Assembly (NCBI GenBank): GCA_937897665.1
Contig: CALCPB010000560.1
Location: forward strand, 1-8,501
Reading direction: 5' to 3'
Origin: an uncultured Halomicronema sp.
Lineage (GTDB): Bacteria; Cyanobacteriota; Cyanobacteriia; Phormidesmidales; Phormidesmidaceae
Length of the DNA stretch: 8,501 bases
Part shown: piece after piece, positions 5,894-8,501 of the stretch
Position numbering within the stretch: the first letter of the stretch is position 1
Layout of the letters: every line of letters starts with the position of its first letter
Notes under the pieces: generated by a model
Told to the model about the DNA's origin: nothing
What the model saw: only the letters and a program-made list of their open reading frames with translations
Databases searched by the model: none
Position numbers and translations under genes: made by a program

Positions 5894-5909
5894 CACTTGC
5901 CAGCAAGTG
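5894..5909 (-). terminator. Short hairpin right after ndhS, weak terminator candidate
   Basis: CACTTG (5894-5899) and CAAGTG (5904-5909) form a 6-bp stem with a 4-base loop, beginning two bases past the ndhS stop codon in the - strand direction. The next bases in that direction (GCTTCAATC) are not a T-run, so termination would be inefficient. Read-through into the HAS-barrel gene 234 bases further on is possible. Confidence 0.35.
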
Positions 5910-5911
5910 CC

Positions 5912-6100
5912 TTATTTCTTGCCGCGACGCTTGTCGAGGGGCTCTAGCTCAGCGGCATTAAAGGTGACGAGCTTATCCCAATTGCCACCTTCAAACAGAA
6001 CGGCGACTTTACCATCGGCAATACGCTGCACCTGACCTTGAAATCCGTAGTAGGTGTCATCCAGGTTGACGACGCGAACAGCAGCACCGGGGAGAAGCAT
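5912..6100 (-). CDS. ndhS: NAD(P)H-quinone oxidoreductase (NDH-1) subunit S
   Basis: The 62-residue product [10 protein letters not shown]...[34 protein letters not shown]...ELEPL is a full match in layout to cyanobacterial NdhS (formerly DUF3252). The family has a small SH3-like barrel whose hallmarks DDTYY (14-18), VQRxxDGKxAVLFE (24-37) and [10 protein letters not shown] (38-47) are all present. NdhS sits on the peripheral arm of the thylakoid NDH-1 complex and helps dock ferredoxin, which donates electrons for cyclic flow around photosystem I and for respiration. The flexible C-terminus of the family is implicated in capturing ferredoxin; here the tail is strongly basic (KRRGKK), which suits an acidic partner. 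Length is typical. ATG 6100 begins the canonical MxLPG N-terminus; an AGGAA lies about 10 bases upstream. It appears monocistronic, with hairpins on both sides. Confidence 0.93.
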   Translation of the reverse strand: MLLPGAAVRVVNLDDTYYGFQGQVQRIADGKVAVLFEGGNWDKLVTFNAAELEPLDKRRGKK

Positions 6101-6161
6101 AACGAATGATTTCCTGAAAAGCAGCTACCTCATTCTTCTAACACAAAATTGGAGATTCCTT

Positions 6162-6201
6162 GCGTTTCGAACCGGTGAAACGCCGGATATGCCAGGTATC
6201 C
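6162..6201 (-). terminator. Two adjacent hairpins downstream of the RDD gene, terminator candidate
   Basis: GGATA/TATCC (6185-6189 with 6197-6201) and the stronger GCGTTTC/GAAACGC (6162-6168 with 6177-6183, 7 bp, 8-base loop) lie 35-75 bases past the RDD stop in the direction of transcription. They sit between that gene and ndhS. No T-run follows on the - strand (AAGGAATC), so this would be factor-dependent termination or an RNA-stabilising structure. Confidence 0.35.
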
Positions 6202-6235
6202 ATGCGGCAGCACCGTCCCAGCGAGGGTGATCGCT

Positions 6236-7042
6236 CTAATAGGCGCGACGGCGATCGCCAAATTTTTGCTGATAGGCTACATAAATGGCTTCCAAAAACT
6301 GCTCGGCGGGGAGTTCTTCTTCCGGCAGCTGGTCAAGTTCCACAATGTCTTTGAGCTGCTGCGCCATCTGGACACTCAAATTTTGGCGGGCCGCCTTAGT
6401 GAGAATCTGACGGCGCTGCAGATACTGGCGCAGCATGGCGAAGTCATCGGGCAGCAGATTGCCGACGTTAGCCTGCGCCATCAGCTCTGTCGCTAAGGTT
6501 TGAGAGCTGTTGGAAATGCGCACGGTGGCTTCGCCGACACCCGTTTCTGACTGCACCACCAGCGTGCCCGCCAGCCAGTCACCGATGCGTTTTTCCTGCT
6601 GGCCAAAAAGGATACAGAAAAAGCCGATAAACAAGATGTCATCCACGGGGCGCAGCAGCGATCGCAGCGTCGCTTGAAAGACGCCTGCGGGCTTGCCGTT
6701 GTCGTTAATCACGCGGATTTTGGTCAGGCGTTTGCCAGGGGTTTGCCCCTGCCACAGGGTCTCAAACCCGACGAAATAGCCCCAGTAGATCGCCATCGTC
6801 ACGAGAAAGGCGATCGCCACCAGCCATAGATCCAGGGCATCCGTGCCGCCACCAATCTGCGCCCACAGGGACACTAGCTGCTCACTCAAAAAAGAGGCAA
6901 TGATCGAGACCAGCGAGATCAACAAAGCCACCAGCAGGTAGTCAATCAAGAGGGCCAGGGCGCGATTGCCAATGCCCGCCAGCGTAAACTCTAGCTCGAC
7001 ACTTTCGGGCGTACGAATGGTGATGGTTTTAAATAGATTCAT
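6236..7042 (-). CDS. RDD family integral membrane protein with C-terminal cytoplasmic extension
   Basis: The 268-residue protein shows the RDD signature: R27 and D34 in NRALALLIDYLL (26-37), TPGKRLTKIRV (101-111), and LRSLLRPVDDILF (126-138) with R127/R131 and D134/D135. These are followed by the family's QxKRIGDWLAGTLVV (149-163). Three hydrophobic segments lie at about 28-52, 72-92 and 136-147. After the RDD core a charged helical extension of about 100 residues (DDFAMLRQYLQRRQIL, LSVQMAQQLKDIV, EQFLEAIYVAYQQKF) is likely cytoplasmic. This extension goes beyond the minimal RDD domain and may be typical of the cyanobacterial version. RDD proteins are thought to transport ions or small solutes in some bacteria; no substrate can be assigned. 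Its ATG overlaps the stop of the upstream multi-pass gene (ATGA), suggesting coupling. A SpoIIM-family gene diverges nearby. Four HIP1 sites lie in or next to it. Confidence 0.9.
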   Translation of the reverse strand: MNLFKTITIRTPESVELEFTLAGIGNRALALLIDYLLVALLISLVSIIASFLSEQLVSLWAQIGGGTDALDLWLVAIAFLVTMAIYWGYFVGFETLWQGQTPGKRLTKIRVINDNGKPAGVFQATLRSLLRPVDDILFIGFFCILFGQQEKRIGDWLAGTLVVQSETGVGEATVRISNSSQTLATELMAQANVGNLLPDDFAMLRQYLQRRQILTKAARQNLSVQMAQQLKDIVELDQLPEEELPAEQFLEAIYVAYQQKFGDRRRAY

Positions 7043-7902
7043 GGGCGGTCTTGGTCGCGGGGGCGATCGCGAAATTGCAGATCAAGGCCCTCGCGGCGAT
7101 TGCGCAGGTCATAATACAGCACCGCTTTGAGGGATTGAAAAAACGGGGCTGACAACACCACCGCAAAGAAAAACAGGAAGAAAAAGGCTAACGTCGCCAA
7201 CACCAGCGCGATCCCCAAAGCTTCATTGGCTGTGGCATCGGTCGAAACGCCCGCAAAGAAGGGAATCGTGAATAAAAACGGCACAAAGGAGAGCAAATAC
7301 AGCGGCGCCATCACGAGATAAGACACCAGCAGCACCAACAGCACCCGCGTCGCCGACCCTTTGGTCAGCTCCCAACTGCGCGATATCGCAGCCGTGGGTT
7401 CGCTTTCAGTTTCCATCGCGAGAACCATGTCATACATCCAAAATCGCGCTTGAATCCAGGTTTGCGCCGCAAATATAATCAGCTGCATGGCGACAATTAG
7501 GACCCCAGACAGAATGGCCGCCGCCGCGCCCGCCGCCCCGATCGCCGCCAGGGGTACGAGCAAAATGCCCGCCACGAGCGAGATCGCATAGTTAAGCGCG
7601 AGTTGAATCAGGCTCACCAGCATCGCCACCCCTAAGAAGCTCCACATGCGGGGCCGCACATTTCGGAGAGATAACGCCACTGTTTCGGGTTGACGAATGA
7701 CTTCGTGAAAGCCCAAACGCCCAATCTGCGCGAAGATCATCAGCCCCTTGGCCCAGCCATACACCGGCACCAGATACCACAGGGCGGCCTTAAGACTGAG
7801 CCCCAAGTAGGTTTTGAAATGTGCCCTCACTAAGCTGATACCGGCACTAACCACATCACCGACGTTGAGCGGGCGCAGCTGGCGAGAAGAGGGAGAAGCC
7901 AT
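7039..7902 (-). CDS. Multi-pass membrane protein, glycerophosphodiesterase-membrane-domain-like
   Basis: The protein has 287 residues with about five or six hydrophobic segments: about 33-50, 88-110, 110-146 (one or two helices), 185-215 and 229-253. The last contains a run of phenylalanines (FFFLFFF). A short amphipathic motif at 171-187, AAISRSWELTKGSATRV, is the clearest family hint. Similar ALxRSWxLTxG segments precede a membrane helix in proteins annotated with the glycerophosphoryl diester phosphodiesterase membrane domain and related DUF975-type proteins. No phosphodiesterase catalytic domain is present, so it is not an enzyme of that type. The basic, soluble tail (RDRPRDQDRP) overlaps the RDD start by 4 bases. 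The N-terminus MASPSSRQLRPLNVGDVVSAG suits the annotated start, though no Shine-Dalgarno site is seen. It probably acts with the RDD protein in the cytoplasmic or thylakoid membrane. Confidence 0.82.
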   Translation of the reverse strand: MASPSSRQLRPLNVGDVVSAGISLVRAHFKTYLGLSLKAALWYLVPVYGWAKGLMIFAQIGRLGFHEVIRQPETVALSLRNVRPRMWSFLGVAMLVSLIQLALNYAISLVAGILLVPLAAIGAAGAAAAILSGVLIVAMQLIIFAAQTWIQARFWMYDMVLAMETESEPTAAISRSWELTKGSATRVLLVLLVSYLVMAPLYLLSFVPFLFTIPFFAGVSTDATANEALGIALVLATLAFFFLFFFAVVLSAPFFQSLKAVLYYDLRNRREGLDLQFRDRPRDQDRP

Positions 7903-7994
7903 AGGTCTTTAAATTTTGCGTAAATATCGGGGGCAGATCTGTCAACAGCGTGCCCATATCCTAGGCTAGGCATCAGCCAATAATATTTACTTTC
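7903..7994. promoter_or_regulatory. Divergent promoter region between the membrane-protein operon and the SpoIIM-family gene
   Basis: These 92 bases must start transcription both ways. On the - strand a perfect -35 hexamer TTGACA occupies 7945-7940, but at 17-base spacing the -10 position reads only TACGCA (7922-7917), so the promoter is uncertain and its leader would be under 10 bases. On the + strand TAATAT (7981-7986) is close to the ATG and has no good -35. An 11-base interrupted palindrome CCTAGGCTAGG (7960-7970) sits between the two and could be an operator. Confidence 0.4.
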
Positions 7995-8501
7995 ATGAAC
8001 ATTCAACGGTGGGTAGCCAGGCGCGAAGCCAGTTGGCGACGGCTTGACAGCTTGCTCAATCGCGCCGAAAAGCAAGGCTTAGACGCACTCAAAACCGAAG
8101 ACGTCAAAACACTGGCTAGCCTGTATCGCTCGGTCTCGGCGGACTTGGCGCGCGCCCGCACCCACCACGTCGGCGACGCCCTCGTGCGCGATTTGCAGGG
8201 GCTGACAGCCCGCAGCTATAGCCAAATTTATCAAGGCTCCCGCCGCCAAGACTGGCACACCGTAGTGGATTTTTATCGGGTGGGCTTTCCGGCGGCGGTG
8301 CGGCGATCGTGGGGCTACATTGCGATCGCCACCGCGCTGTTCGTCATCAGCGGGTTCGTGGCCTGGTGGTATGCCTGGCAAGATCCCTCGTTTATGTCTT
8401 TGGTGCTGGGGCCGGGGTTTGTCGCCGAGGTGCAAGAGAGCGAACAGCTGTGGACGGTGTCGATTTTGGGCCAAGAGCCGATCGCCTCAAGCGCCATCAT
8501 G
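7995..8501 (+). CDS. SpoIIM (stage II sporulation protein M) family membrane protein, 3' end missing
   Basis: The frame from ATG 7995 stays open for 169 residues to the window edge. The N-terminus MNIQRWVARREASWRRLDSL and the segments LASLYRSVSADLARAR (40-55), DLQGLTARSYSQIYQ (66-80) and DWHTVVDFYRVGFPAAVRRS (86-105) match the soluble N-terminal region of cyanobacterial SpoIIM-family proteins. A transmembrane helix follows at about 107-126, then the family-like WQDPSFM (128-134) and ASSAIM (164-169), with several more helices expected beyond the edge. Cyanobacteria do not sporulate; the name comes from Bacillus SpoIIM, a peptidoglycan-remodelling partner in engulfment, and the role here is unknown. 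In other genomes relatives occur near RDD, MoxR AAA ATPase and DUF58 genes. It diverges from the membrane-protein pair. No clear Shine-Dalgarno precedes the ATG. Confidence 0.9.
   Translation, partial: MNIQRWVARREASWRRLDSLLNRAEKQGLDALKTEDVKTLASLYRSVSADLARARTHHVGDALVRDLQGLTARSYSQIYQGSRRQDWHTVVDFYRVGFPAAVRRSWGYIAIATALFVISGFVAWWYAWQDPSFMSLVLGPGFVAEVQESEQLWTVSILGQEPIASSAIM

Noticed and set aside
5700..5906. Two overlapping - strand frames of 63-68 codons between ndhS and the HAS-barrel gene
   Set aside because: Both use TTG or GTG starts, overlap in different frames, and give low-complexity leucine/proline/serine sequence typical of untranslated DNA.
6162..6183. GGTTCGAA on the - strand, resembling a tRNA T-loop
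   Set aside because: The flanking bases form a 7-bp hairpin around an 8-base loop, not a 5-bp T-stem with a 7-base loop, and no anticodon, D-arm or acceptor stem can be drawn.
7830..8474. - strand frames of 61-131 codons antisense to the SpoIIM-family gene
   Set aside because: The opposite strand carries a clear family match over the same span; the antisense products are His/Arg/Pro-rich and have no family features.
1..8501. CRISPR array, transposase, prophage, toxin-antitoxin or defence genes
   Set aside because: I found no regularly spaced repeats beyond the two-copy 20-base unit, and no products of these kinds on either strand.

Overview
This window looks like chromosomal DNA of a cyanobacterium. 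It carries 14 complete copies of the octamer GCGATCGC (HIP1) in 8.5 kb, at 314, 433, 493, 1857, 3446, 3617, 3780, 4446, 4635, 6251, 6658, 6810, 7063 and 8322. It also encodes a clear NdhS, a subunit specific to the photosynthetic NDH-1 complex, a DUF3598-type protein and several proteins that read as cyanobacterial conserved families. A Leptolyngbya-like filamentous lineage would fit, but the sequence does not settle the genus. I see no insertion sequence, prophage gene, CRISPR array, rRNA or complete tRNA.

Left part, + strand. A histidine phosphatase lacks its N-terminus at the window edge (1-596). A 489-base gap follows; near its left end it holds a terminator-like inverted repeat with a motif resembling the core of the Yfr1 small RNA. 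Next is a membrane-anchored conserved protein (1086-1970). A second gap of about 490 bases has a 20-base tandem duplication, a long hairpin, a plausible promoter and a pair of overlapping alternative hairpins. It leads into a DUF3598 lipocalin-like gene (2464-3288).

Middle, - strand. An inverted repeat separates the DUF3598 gene from a convergent, tightly packed three-gene set. It reads right to left: HAS-barrel-like protein (5036-5677), FAD-dependent oxidoreductase (3857-5032) and a small unknown protein (3441-3860). The first two genes are 3 bases apart and the last two overlap by 4 bases, so co-translation is likely. Further right, also on the - strand, lies ndhS (5912-6100).

Right part. 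Two - strand membrane proteins overlap by 4 bases: a multi-pass membrane protein (7039-7902) and an RDD-family protein (6236-7042). They diverge across a 92-base promoter region from a + strand SpoIIM-family membrane protein (7995-8501) that runs off the window. RDD and SpoIIM-family genes tend to occur with MoxR AAA ATPase, DUF58 and DUF4129/DUF4350 genes, so such genes may lie just past the right edge.

Most of the window is ordinary conserved cyanobacterial housekeeping sequence. The points most worth following are the uncharacterised HAS-barrel/oxidoreductase/small-protein operon, the structured leader before the DUF3598 gene, the membrane-protein cluster at the right edge, and the weak Yfr1-like element.
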